Below, in pieces: positions 24,137 through 31,948 of a stretch of 64,000 bases of DNA. Each line of letters begins with the position of its first letter. Positions within the stretch are counted from its first letter, which is position 1. Origin of the DNA: Fervidibacter canadensis (GTDB lineage Bacteria; Armatimonadota; Fervidibacteria; Fervidibacterales; Fervidibacteraceae); assembly GCA_041446545.1 (NCBI GenBank), contig JBGOEJ010000001.1, positions 248,001-312,000 on the forward strand, read 5' to 3'. Under the pieces are notes generated by a model. It searched no databases. It had not been told where the DNA came from and was given only the letters and a program-made list of their open reading frames with translations. Made by a program: the position numbers and the translations under genes.

Positions 24137-25174
24137 TCACGCTGTCACCCGCACGGGTTTCCCCTTGCGCAACGATTCGGCTTCCTTCAAGCAAAGCAAC
24201 AAAGCCTTTCTGGCGCTCTCGCCCGAAAGCAAGGTGGGCGGTTGGTTTTGGCGGACGCAATCAATGGCATATTGCAACTCAGCGACGAAGGGGTCAACGG
24301 CTTTGAGCCGAACTTCTCGCTGTTCGCCGTCTTCGGTGAACAACAACGGCGGTTTGCCGATGCGGGAGTTAAACTCCACCGTCGCCCGTTCAAAGAAGGC
24401 ATCGTAGCCGTGCTCAAAGATCCACTTAGGCATCGCCGCATCGCCCCCCATCGCCGTCACCGTCACCTCTCCGTCAGCAAAGCGATATTGCGTGACGAAA
24501 TATTCGGGCGTGTCACGCTGCGGGTCAACCCAGCCCGTCGTGAAGACGCTTTCGGGCATGCCGAACAGGAAGATAACGAAATCGGCGTCATGGATGTGCA
24601 GGTCAACGATGGGACCGCCGCTTTTTTTCGGGTCAGCGAACCAATTGTCCGCCGCCCAAGTCGGCTTGCTGATGACCCGCTTCAAATGCAATCCCTTCAG
24701 TCGCCCATATCGCCCGCTCCCTTGCATCTCTTTCAGCAGCCGAAATTCAGGGAAGAAGCGGAGCACTTGCCCGACCATCAAAAAACGCCCGACCTTTTGC
24801 GCCGTCTCCACCATTTTGTCGGCATCTTTAAGCGTCAAAGCGATAGGCTTTTCCACCAGCACATGCTTGCCCGCTTGCAACGCTTTCAGGGTCGCTTCAG
24901 CGTGCAAATGGGTCGGCAAGCAAATGTCCACCAACTCCACCTCAGGGTCTTTCAAGACAGCGTCCAAATCGTCGTAACGCCGAACGCCGCTGAGGTCTTC
25001 CCGCCCACCTGTCTCCGTCGGAAGGTTGCCCCGAACATTCCGCCAATCGCCCGCCAATTTCTTCGGGTCGCGGCTGAACACCGCCACAACTTTTGCGCCC
25101 TTGACTTTTTTGTAACTGCGATAATGCGTCACACCCATGAAACCCAAACCGATGACCGCCACGCCGACCGCCAT
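24137..25174 (-). CDS. Gfo/Idh/MocA-family oxidoreductase
   Basis: 345 residues. N-terminal Rossmann fold with VIGLGFMG (about 6-13) for NAD(P), then 'DICLPTHLHAEATLKALQAGKHVLVEKPIAL', the family's EKP motif with catalytic Lys about residue 100. The C-terminal Gfo/Idh domain (about 135-330) holds 'GGPIVDLHIHDADFVIFLFG', with the usual D..H..D residues. Likely acts on a sugar or inositol-type polyol; the substrate is unknown. GGAGGTGAAAAGCG precedes the ATG at 25174. Nearby sugar transporter genes fit a role in carbohydrate use. Confidence 0.9.
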   Translation of the reverse strand: MAVGVAVIGLGFMGVTHYRSYKKVKGAKVVAVFSRDPKKLAGDWRNVRGNLPTETGGREDLSGVRRYDDLDAVLKDPEVELVDICLPTHLHAEATLKALQAGKHVLVEKPIALTLKDADKMVETAQKVGRFLMVGQVLRFFPEFRLLKEMQGSGRYGRLKGLHLKRVISKPTWAADNWFADPKKSGGPIVDLHIHDADFVIFLFGMPESVFTTGWVDPQRDTPEYFVTQYRFADGEVTVTAMGGDAAMPKWIFEHGYDAFFERATVEFNSRIGKPPLLFTEDGEQREVRLKAVDPFVAELQYAIDCVRQNQPPTLLSGESARKALLLCLKEAESLRKGKPVRVTA

Positions 25175-25272
25175 CGCTTTTCACCTCCGTGACGATAGGA
25201 CGAAGAATGCCCGCAAGATAAATTTGCCGCACCATCCCTTGAAAGCGCCAAGATTATCGGCGGTGACCGAAG

Positions 25273-26319
25273 ATGGCGGAGCGAGACTGGTTGGAAATAG
25301 AGCGCTACACCGTCGCTATCGGTGAGCCGTTGAAGCGGTTGATGGATGTCCTTTACGAGGCGGGGCAAGTGCCGTTTCTTTGGGGCGCACCCGGCATCGG
25401 AAAAACCTCCATCGTCCGCGAGTGGGCAAGCGAGCGAGGCTTAAACCTTATCCCCGTCCATTTGCCGACGATGGAGCCTTTTGATTTGCGGGGCGTCCCT
25501 GTCCCCGACCATCAGCGGCGCGTTACCGTTTGGCTTCCCCCCGAAACTTTTGCCCCGCAAGGCAAACCGACGGTGCACTTTCTGGACGAACTGAACATGG
25601 CGGAACTGCCGACTTTGCGAGCAATTTTTCCCCTCATCTTGGAAGGACGCTTGGGCGATGTGAGCGTGGACGGTTGGCGCGTTGCGGCAGGCAACCCACC
25701 ATCAGCGTCCACGCTGGCGAACGAACTCCCCGCCCCCTTGGTCAACCGTTTCTGTCATTTGCTTTGCCGCGCCGACATTTCCCATTGGCTTCGTTGGGCG
25801 CGGCGCTCAGGCATTCACGACAGCGTCGTCACTTACTTGGAACGCAATCCCGACCATCTTTACGCCGAACCCCAACGCCTTGACCCGACGCAACATCAAG
25901 TCCTAACGACGCCCCGCAGTTGGCACATGGTCTCCGATATCCTTTATGCGGCGGAACGGCGGCAAATACCCCTCAACGCCGTTGCCCCCTTGATCGTCGG
26001 ATGGCTCGGTCGCTTTATCGGCGTCCACTTTTTGGCGGCATTGCAAGTCGGCACACCGATGATTGACCCTTGGCGCGCTCTTTACGAACCCGATGCGCCC
26101 CTGCCTGCCGACCCCCACTTGCTTTATGGGCTCGTCAAAGCCGTCGCCCAACTCGTAGACCCGATGAATGCCGAAGAGATGCAACGGTTGGAAGCCTTCG
26201 CTAAGCGGTTGACCGACGAATTCCGCATCTTTTTGGCGCAGGAATGTTCAGCGCGAGGCGTCCACTTGCCGATGTTGGACGAGTCGCTGGACAAATGGCG
26301 CCGACGAAGACGACCGTAA
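25273..26319 (+). CDS. MoxR/dynein-related AAA+ ATPase
   Basis: 348 residues. Walker A GAPGIGKT at 38-45, Walker B 'VHFLDELNMA' near 98-107, and a sensor-like 'AGNPPSASTLANELPAPLVNRF' segment, typical for MoxR/AAA_5 ATPases that partner VWA-domain proteins. No VWA gene lies next to it, so it may act with a partner elsewhere. The Arg-rich end (KWRRRRRP) is unusual. The ATG at 25273 follows GGTGACCGAAG and faces away from the oxidoreductase gene (98-bp divergent gap). Confidence 0.82.
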   Translation: MAERDWLEIERYTVAIGEPLKRLMDVLYEAGQVPFLWGAPGIGKTSIVREWASERGLNLIPVHLPTMEPFDLRGVPVPDHQRRVTVWLPPETFAPQGKPTVHFLDELNMAELPTLRAIFPLILEGRLGDVSVDGWRVAAGNPPSASTLANELPAPLVNRFCHLLCRADISHWLRWARRSGIHDSVVTYLERNPDHLYAEPQRLDPTQHQVLTTPRSWHMVSDILYAAERRQIPLNAVAPLIVGWLGRFIGVHFLAALQVGTPMIDPWRALYEPDAPLPADPHLLYGLVKAVAQLVDPMNAEEMQRLEAFAKRLTDEFRIFLAQECSARGVHLPMLDESLDKWRRRRRP

Positions 26320-26330
26320 AGCCCATCGCC

Positions 26331-26500
26331 TCACTCCCGCCACTCCGACGGCAGTCGGGTGCGAAGGTAGCCCCAAAGGGATGTCAAGTAGGATGGAACG
26401 AAAAGCACCTGCCTGTCCGCTCCGACGACGATGACGCCGTCGGAGGTGCGCTCAAGATGACGCACAGAAGGCAAATTGCTCACACTTGCGAGGTAAACTC
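26331..26500 (-). pseudogene. Possible out-of-frame C-terminal extension of the small membrane protein
   Basis: In the -1 frame relative to 26480-26758 there is an open stretch reading SVSNLPSVRHLERTSDGVIV, then a VVGADRQVLFVPSYL segment and an end at WGYLRTRLPSEWRE. It has alternating strands and a bulky aromatic pattern as in the soluble domain of small YcxB/PH-like membrane proteins. It starts with no own ribosome-binding site. The simplest reading is one gene with a single-base shift near 26490-26510, either real or an assembly error. Confidence 0.4.
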
Positions 26501-26758
26501 GTAGACTGCCAAAGCCTCATGCCCCTTTCCTGTCAATAGGAGTGCCAAAAGGCAGAGCAAACAGGTCACGAGAGCGAGGACTACGAGGGCGAAAAAGTTC
26601 ATCGGGTCGGCGACGCTAAATCGGAGAAAGGCAGCGAAGCCCAAAGAGGCGAGAACGATGACCAAGAGCCACAAAAATCCGACGGGCACCGCCAGCAGCC
26701 ATCCTGCCACACGGTTCGCCCGTTTCGCTTGTAGTCGGAGCGGTTGGCTTTGTGTCAT
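26480..26758 (-). CDS. Small two-pass membrane protein (probably N-terminal part of a frameshifted gene)
   Basis: 92 residues with two strongly hydrophobic segments (about 18-42 and 54-76) and a short tail ending '...EFTSQV'. No family recognised. The tail runs straight into a second frame (26331-26500) that is open and protein-like, so the natural product may be about 140 residues. The ATG at 26758 is at the end of a 189-bp gap shared with the divergent flippase-like gene. Confidence 0.6.
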   Translation of the reverse strand: MTQSQPLRLQAKRANRVAGWLLAVPVGFLWLLVIVLASLGFAAFLRFSVADPMNFFALVVLALVTCLLCLLALLLTGKGHEALAVYEFTSQV

Positions 26759-26845
26759 TTGACATCACCGCCCAAAGTTATCATCGTCAAGCCAATGCGC
26801 TACCCCAATTTTAGGCGGCGCAATAACGACTGTTCATCAAGGTGC

Positions 26846-26877
26846 CGTCGTGGCTGATAGCCACGCCAACACGGAGG
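26846..26877. repeat. Hairpin of the MITE-like family
   Basis: GTCGTGGCTGATAGCCACGC followed by CAACACGGAGGG. CGTGGCT (26849-26855) pairs with AGCCACG (26859-26865). The same layout with compensatory changes, CGCGGCTAATAGCCGC then TCCAACA, lies in the element at 34871. The rest of the 26759-26947 gap shows no gene. Confidence 0.5.
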
Positions 26878-26947
26878 GCAATAACTTGGTCAATTCGGCA
26901 GTGTCCAAAGGGATGGCATGACGCTGTGAAGTCGGGTGATTGAAACG

Positions 26948-27952
26948 ATGCACGGTGCGATGGCTCATCCCCGATGGTCGCGTTGGCTGAACTTTTTGCG
27001 CCTTTTTGCCACCGTCGTGTTTATCGTGTTGGCGGTGCGGGCAGTGCAATGGCAAAAGATGGCGGACGCCTTCCGCCACGCTTCACCCCTCACCGCTATC
27101 GGTGCCACTTTTGTCTATGCTGCCTTGCAATGTCTTTCAGCGACCCGATGGTGGAGCATCGCAAGGGCATCCAAGATGCCGTTGCGTTGGAAGGAGGCGG
27201 TGGCGGCGTTTTATGTCGGCATGTTTTTCAACCTGTTTTTGCCCGGCTTGGTTGGAGGTGATGCCGTGCGGGCGCTCCTTGCTGCCCAAGTGACTTCCCA
27301 TTCCGCCGCCAGTTCCTTCGGCATCGTCTACGCCGACCGAACCGTCGGCTTCATCGCCATGCTGCTCGTCGGACTTTGGGGCGCCATCGCTTTGCACTTG
27401 ACTCAACGGCAACTCATCTGGCAGCCGTTGCTTTTTGGTGCGGTGTTTGCCATCGGCGTCACCGCCATCATTGTCGCCCTCTTCAGTGCCATCGGGCGAT
27501 GGGGCAAAGGCGTCTGGGCGCAACGAATCGGTCGGTTCGCCAACGGTGTTGTCGCCTTCCTTGCGCGCCCCCAAACGGGTGCCTTCGTGTTCGCCATCGC
27601 CCTCGCTTATCACCTATCGTTGACGGCGAACTTGATGATGCTGGGCAAAGCGGCAGGCATTCACGGTCAACCCTTTGCCGCTTACGCCATGGTCGTCGCC
27701 ATCGCAACGGTCATCGGCTCGCTCCCTATTTCGCTGCACGGCTTGGGCGTTCGGGAGTTGGCAAGCGTAAAGTTGTGGGCGATGCTGGGCGTGCCGGCGG
27801 AGGTGGCGATGTTGTGGGCACTTTTGTGGCGGGTGATGGTCTGGCTCGTCTCGCTTCCTGGTGGGCTCATCTATTTGCTTTGGGCGGACAAAGCCTTCTG
27901 GCAATCTTTGAAAAACTGGCGGGTCGCCGCAGCGAGCCAATCTGACGGTTAG
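26948..27952 (+). CDS. Flippase-like membrane protein (LPG synthase TM / UPF0104 family)
   Basis: 334 residues with about eight membrane segments. Family blocks: 'LQCLSATRWWSIARASKMPLRWKEAVAAFYVGMFFNLFLPGLVGGDAVRALL' (residues about 50-105), with the conserved F-x-x-F-L-P and GGD-x-x-R, then 'VYADRTVGF' and 'SLPISLHGLGVRELASVKL'. Such domains flip or transfer lipid-linked substrates, and stand alone here without the LPG synthase catalytic domain. ATG 26948 is preferred; GTG 26936 is also possible. A partner GT is not adjacent. Confidence 0.85.
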   Translation: MHGAMAHPRWSRWLNFLRLFATVVFIVLAVRAVQWQKMADAFRHASPLTAIGATFVYAALQCLSATRWWSIARASKMPLRWKEAVAAFYVGMFFNLFLPGLVGGDAVRALLAAQVTSHSAASSFGIVYADRTVGFIAMLLVGLWGAIALHLTQRQLIWQPLLFGAVFAIGVTAIIVALFSAIGRWGKGVWAQRIGRFANGVVAFLARPQTGAFVFAIALAYHLSLTANLMMLGKAAGIHGQPFAAYAMVVAIATVIGSLPISLHGLGVRELASVKLWAMLGVPAEVAMLWALLWRVMVWLVSLPGGLIYLLWADKAFWQSLKNWRVAAASQSDG

Positions 27953-27991
27953 GTTTGCACTCGCTTCGTGCCACTCATTCTTCGCTGCCAT

Positions 27992-30499
27992 TTATCCCCG
28001 ACGGCGCCACGCATCAATGGCGACACTGAGCAAAATCAACCCGCCCAGTGCGCAAGTGTCCCATTCACCGGGCAATTGCAAAAAAGTCAAGGCAGAGCGA
28101 AGGACGGTCACAGTAAACGCTCCCAACACTGCCCCGAACACTGAACCCGCACCGCCAAAAATGTTCACACCGCCCAAGACGGCGGCAGTAATGACCGTCA
28201 ACTCAAACCCTTTGCCCGCCTCAGATTGGACGACGGGAAATCGCGCCGCATAAAGCAGTGCCGCCAAACCCGTCACTATCCCACTCGCTATGAACACGCC
28301 GATGAGCCGACGGCGGACGGGAATACCTGCCATCCGCGCTGCCATCGGGTTGCTACCCATCGCGTAAAGGTCACGCCCCCATCTCGTGTGCGCCATCGCC
28401 AAACCCAACACCAGCAAGACGAGGAGCGAAATCCAGATGGGATTGGGAACACCCGCTATTGAACCGACGCTCAATTGGCGAAACCCTTCGGGCAACCCGA
28501 TGACCCAGTAGCCTTTCGTGAAGACGAGCATCGTTCCCCGCACGATGCCCAACATCCCCAAAGTGATGACGACAGACGAAATGCCAAGGTGCGCCGTCAA
28601 AACGCCATTGACCAACCCGACGCTTGCCCCCAATGCCAGTGCGGCAGCGATGACGAGAGGCAATGCCCATCCCGCTTTGGCAGCATATCCTGCCGCCATC
28701 GCACAAGCGCCCAACACCGAGCCGATGGACAAGTCCAAATTGCCCGAAATGATGACCGCTGCCATGATGCCTGCTGCCAACAGCGTCGGCGCGCTTTCCT
28801 GCACCATCGTCAACCAATGCTCCGCCGACAAAAAAGCAAGATTGCGCCAACCGACGAACGCTGTGACCGCTGCAAGGAAGGCAAGCAAACTGGCTTCGCG
28901 GGAAAGCAAAAGGCGGAAAATGCGTCGGCGAGAATCGGCAAGGCGTGAAGCGGAAGGGTGAGAAGGGGGAAGCATTGCTGAAGCGGCGGATGACGATGAC
29001 TCATCAACGGATGGCTCACTGAACGCCGCCGCCAAGATGCTCTCTTGTGATGCCGTCGGCGCAAACTCGCCGACGATACGCCCTTGACGAAAAACAAGGA
29101 GGCGGTCACTGAGAACTTGCAACTCCTCCAGTTCGCTGGAGATGAGCAAAATTGCCTTCCCCTGCGCCTTCAACGCAGCGATGAGGCGGTGGATTTCTGC
29201 CTTCGTCGCCACATCAATCCCGTGCGTCGGTTCGTCCAAGATGAGCAGTTTCGGGTCGGTCAGCAGCCATTTTGCCAGCGCCACCTTTTGCTGGTTGCCC
29301 CCAGAAAGTTGAGCGACAGGTTGGGCGATGCTTGTCGCTTTCACCCCCAGCATTTGAACTTGCGCCTGAGCGGCTTCGCTTTCCGCCCGCTCGTTCACGA
29401 TGCCGAAATGATGGAAGCGATGCAGGTTTGGAAGCCCAATGTTCTCGCGAATGCTACGAGGCAGCAGCAACCCTTGACGCAATCGGTCTTCAGGCAAATA
29501 AGCGATGCCGTGCGTAAGCGCTTCCTTCGGGTTGCGGAAGCGAACGGGTTTGCCTTGCCACTCCACGATGCCCGATGCGATGGGTCGCAACCCGACGAGG
29601 GCTTGCGCCAACTCGCTTCGCCCCGAACCGACCAACCCGAATAAGCCGACGACTTCACCCGAACGAACCTCCAAACTCACGCCCCGAACAAAGTCGGGCA
29701 CGACGACATCCCGAAGGCGCAACAAAGGCGACGAAGATTTAGCGGTAGCAGCGATTGCTGAGGGTTGAACGGCAATTTGGCGTCCTGCCATGAGGGTGAT
29801 GAGTTGCTCCCGCGTGGCATCCGCTGCCGACAGCGTGGCGACTTTCTCACCATCCCGCAAGACAGTGATGCGGTCGGCAAGTTCCAACACCTCGTCCAAG
29901 CGATGGCTGACGAACAAGATGCCGACGCCTTGACTTTTGAGTTGGCGCAGGATGGCGAACAGCCGCTCGGTCTCGGAGCGGGAGAGGGCTGCTGTCGGTT
30001 CGTCCAAGATGAGCCAGCGCGCCCGCAAGGAAAGGGCACGGGCAAGGGCAACCAGTTGTTGCTGCGCTGCCGAAAGTGTTCCGACAGGCGCATCCAACGG
30101 AAGCACAACGCCCAGTTGCACCAGCAAGTTCGCTGCCAATTCGTTAGCCCGCTTCCATTGCACAATGCCCCAACGGGTCGGCAAGTGCCCCAGCAAGATG
30201 TTTTCGGTGACGGACAGGTGCGGGCAAAGGGTCGGCGTTTGATGAATGACGATGATGCCCTGCCGTTGAGCATCGCGAGGATCAGCGAAGCGGACGGGTT
30301 TATCGTCCAGCAAAATCGTGCCCGCATCGGGCGCAAAAACACCGCCTGCGATTTTGATGAGAGTGCTTTTGCCCGCCCCATTCTCGCCGATGAGGGCGTG
30401 GATTTCGCCCGCTGAAAGTCCCAAGTCCACGCCCTTAAGGGCTTGCACACCATCAAAACTTTTTCGGATGCCTTGCAACCGCAACGAACCGCTCACCAC
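27992..30499 (-). CDS. Sugar ABC transporter: RbsA-type double ATPase fused to RbsC-type permease
   Basis: 835 residues. First ABC domain has GENGAGKST (about 37-45) and LDEPTAAL; the second has GLVGSGRSE and a 'LSGGNQQKVALAKWLL' signature plus LDEPTHG. In the first domain the signature is degraded (TLSAAQQQLVALARA). A membrane permease domain starts near residue 545 with 'SGNLDLSIGSVLGA' and 'GGVNIFGGAGSVFGAVLGA' blocks. ATPase-permease fusions are unusual in this importer class, where RbsA and RbsC are separate. No solute-binding protein is nearby. The sugar is unknown; rhamnose, ribose or AI-2 types are possible. Confidence 0.88.
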   Translation of the reverse strand: MVSGSLRLQGIRKSFDGVQALKGVDLGLSAGEIHALIGENGAGKSTLIKIAGGVFAPDAGTILLDDKPVRFADPRDAQRQGIIVIHQTPTLCPHLSVTENILLGHLPTRWGIVQWKRANELAANLLVQLGVVLPLDAPVGTLSAAQQQLVALARALSLRARWLILDEPTAALSRSETERLFAILRQLKSQGVGILFVSHRLDEVLELADRITVLRDGEKVATLSAADATREQLITLMAGRQIAVQPSAIAATAKSSSPLLRLRDVVVPDFVRGVSLEVRSGEVVGLFGLVGSGRSELAQALVGLRPIASGIVEWQGKPVRFRNPKEALTHGIAYLPEDRLRQGLLLPRSIRENIGLPNLHRFHHFGIVNERAESEAAQAQVQMLGVKATSIAQPVAQLSGGNQQKVALAKWLLTDPKLLILDEPTHGIDVATKAEIHRLIAALKAQGKAILLISSELEELQVLSDRLLVFRQGRIVGEFAPTASQESILAAAFSEPSVDESSSSAASAMLPPSHPSASRLADSRRRIFRLLLSREASLLAFLAAVTAFVGWRNLAFLSAEHWLTMVQESAPTLLAAGIMAAVIISGNLDLSIGSVLGACAMAAGYAAKAGWALPLVIAAALALGASVGLVNGVLTAHLGISSVVITLGMLGIVRGTMLVFTKGYWVIGLPEGFRQLSVGSIAGVPNPIWISLLVLLVLGLAMAHTRWGRDLYAMGSNPMAARMAGIPVRRRLIGVFIASGIVTGLAALLYAARFPVVQSEAGKGFELTVITAAVLGGVNIFGGAGSVFGAVLGAFTVTVLRSALTFLQLPGEWDTCALGGLILLSVAIDAWRRRG

Positions 30500-30540
30500 T
30501 AACCTTCACCACTTTCCTGCGACGGTAACTCATCGCCTCG

Positions 30541-30640
30541 GCTTGTAATCACCGATGAAACGCACAAACGGGAGGTGAGCGTAAGGGCGTTGACCAAGCG
30601 TTCGTCGCCCGTCCAAAGTTCAACATCAACGCCTTCTTCC
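30541..30640 (-). pseudogene. Remnant of a PIN-toxin 3' end
   Basis: The stretch from TCACCGATGAAACGCAC to CAACGCCTTCTTCC is nearly identical to the 3' end of the intact PIN gene at 31235-31340. On the minus strand it reads 'EGVDVELWTGDERLVNAL', then loses one base in the 'GCCCTTATCGCTCAC' equivalent and drifts out of frame. It is therefore a broken copy, overlapping the end of hicA. It suggests local duplication around the hicBA genes. Confidence 0.7.
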
Positions 30641-30871
30641 AATCAGGGTTAGAAACTCGTCAACCGTCAAATTTGCGTTGCGCAAAATCTGCCTCAGCAA
30701 TCCCGGCTTGATGCTTTTGTGGTCAGGCACAGTGATAGGATGGTGATTGGGATTGGCATCGTCCCTCATGCGGATGTGGCTGCCTTTTCGGTGCACGATT
30801 TTATAGCCGATTTTCTGCAGTGCCTCAACGACCTCACGCCCCGAAACATCTCTGGGCAATTTGTCGCCCAT
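30626..30871 (-). CDS. hicA: HicA mRNA interferase toxin
   Basis: 81 residues of the HicA/YcfA double-stranded RNA-binding-like fold: 'VSGREVVEALQKIGYKIVHRKGSHIRMRDD' carries the catalytic His in G-S-H, followed by 'ITVPDHKSIKPGLLRQILRNANLTVDEFL'. HicA is known to cleave mRNA and is neutralised by HicB. The antitoxin gene lies 25 bp upstream on the same strand, the less common hicB-hicA order. Confidence 0.92.
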   Translation of the reverse strand: MGDKLPRDVSGREVVEALQKIGYKIVHRKGSHIRMRDDANPNHHPITVPDHKSIKPGLLRQILRNANLTVDEFLTLIGRRR

Positions 30872-30896
30872 AGCATAGCCACCACACTGGTAACTG

Positions 30897-31133
30897 TCAT
30901 TGAACCACGCTCACGCTTCCGACCAGAACTTTGGAAGGGTCTGGGATTTCTTCACCTCTCATCGCCATTTCCTCAAGGCACAGTTCAATGGCTTCCCGAA
31001 TATTCGCAAGTGCTTCCTCAATGGTTTCACCTTGCGAGAAGCAACCTGGAAGGAGTGGGCAAATTGCCACAAAGCCGCCTGTCTCATCAGGCTGCAAAAT
31101 GACTGGGAAATTTAAGATGCGCCGCTTCCGCAT
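30897..31133 (-). CDS. hicB: HicB antitoxin
   Basis: 78 residues of the HicB partial RNase H fold: 'FPVILQPDETGGFVAICPLLPGCFSQGETIEEALANIREAIELCLEEM', the family core. The C-terminal HTH or RHH DNA-binding part of longer HicBs is missing, so autoregulation may be weak. It precedes hicA on the minus strand with a 25-bp gap. The start ATG at 31133 is supported by the basic RKRRILNF lead of this family. Confidence 0.9.
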   Translation of the reverse strand: MRKRRILNFPVILQPDETGGFVAICPLLPGCFSQGETIEEALANIREAIELCLEEMAMRGEEIPDPSKVLVGSVSVVQ

Positions 31134-31234
31134 CGCTTATCACCGTCCACAAAGTTTAGCCCAAAAGGTGTTCGCCAAAGTCAGGTTGTGCGTGAATGTA
31201 GCATCAGTTTGATTTCGCTGCTCCATCATCGTTC

Positions 31235-31666
31235 TCAGACATTCCGTTTCGGCGCATAGTCACCGATGAAACGCACGAACGGGAAGTGAGCGATAAGGGC
31301 GTTGACCAAGCGTTCGTCGTCCGTCCAAAATTCAACGCCTTCTCGCTCCGCCAATGCGACATAAAGGCAATCGTAAGCACTTTGTTGATGCTGAAGGGCT
31401 ATCTCCATTGCCCGCTGAACTAACAACCGTATCGGGAACATTTGGACTGCCACCGCCAGCAGGTCGCTCAAAACGGTTTTGGCTTCGTCAGGCGACAAAC
31501 GACCGCTACGAAGGGCTCGGACAAGGGCGTGGGAGATTTCAGCAAAGAAGATGTCGGGTGCTAACAAGTCCAAGTCACCTTTGCGCCAATCGTTGAGCAA
31601 ATCAAGGGCTTGCAAGGCGAATGGCTCGTGAGTCAGATGCCATTTTAATGCCACACTGGCGTTCAC
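31235..31666 (-). CDS. vapC: PIN-domain toxin (VapC-like)
   Basis: 143 residues. PIN layout: 'NASVALKWHL' at the start (the usual first Asp is Asn), 'FAEISHALVRALRSGRLS', 'SAYDCLYVALAEREGVEFWTDDERLVNAL' with the conserved D...D-D cluster. It is probably a ribonuclease; the Asn for Asp change could weaken metal binding. GTG 31666 overlaps the stop of the upstream antitoxin (GTGA). A broken copy of its 3' end lies at 30541. Confidence 0.82.
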   Translation of the reverse strand: MNASVALKWHLTHEPFALQALDLLNDWRKGDLDLLAPDIFFAEISHALVRALRSGRLSPDEAKTVLSDLLAVAVQMFPIRLLVQRAMEIALQHQQSAYDCLYVALAEREGVEFWTDDERLVNALIAHFPFVRFIGDYAPKRNV

Positions 31667-31929
31667 GACGCACCTTCTTCGTGGCTGGCTATCCATCGGT
31701 CTAACCGCTCCTCTACTTCCTGCCTCGCCTCGCACCAAATTTCGTCCATGCCGATGGGTCGGTGAATTGCATGGGCGACGATGCGATTAAATGCCTCCTC
31801 ACGCCGCTTTAAATCTTCGGTTGACAAAGTTGCCTCAATGACCCTGATTTCCACTCTTGCCCCATCGGGCAATTTTTCGCCCTCGTCCAAAACCACGATG
31901 TTGCCTTTGACCGTCCCTTTCGCCGTCAT
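31663..31929 (-). CDS. VapB-like antitoxin (AF2212-like)
   Basis: 88 residues. The N-terminus 'TVKGNIVVLDEGEKLPDGARVEIRVIE' matches the small beta-barrel antitoxins of the DUF104/AF2212 class that pair with PIN toxins. The C-terminal half is helical and charged. It is translationally coupled to the PIN gene by a 4-nt overlap. It begins 19 bp after the end of leuS on the same strand, so the pair may be read from the leuS promoter as well. Confidence 0.75.
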   Translation of the reverse strand: MTAKGTVKGNIVVLDEGEKLPDGARVEIRVIEATLSTEDLKRREEAFNRIVAHAIHRPIGMDEIWCEARQEVEERLDRWIASHEEGAS

Positions 31930-31948
31930 CTTCGGTCACCTTCATCGG

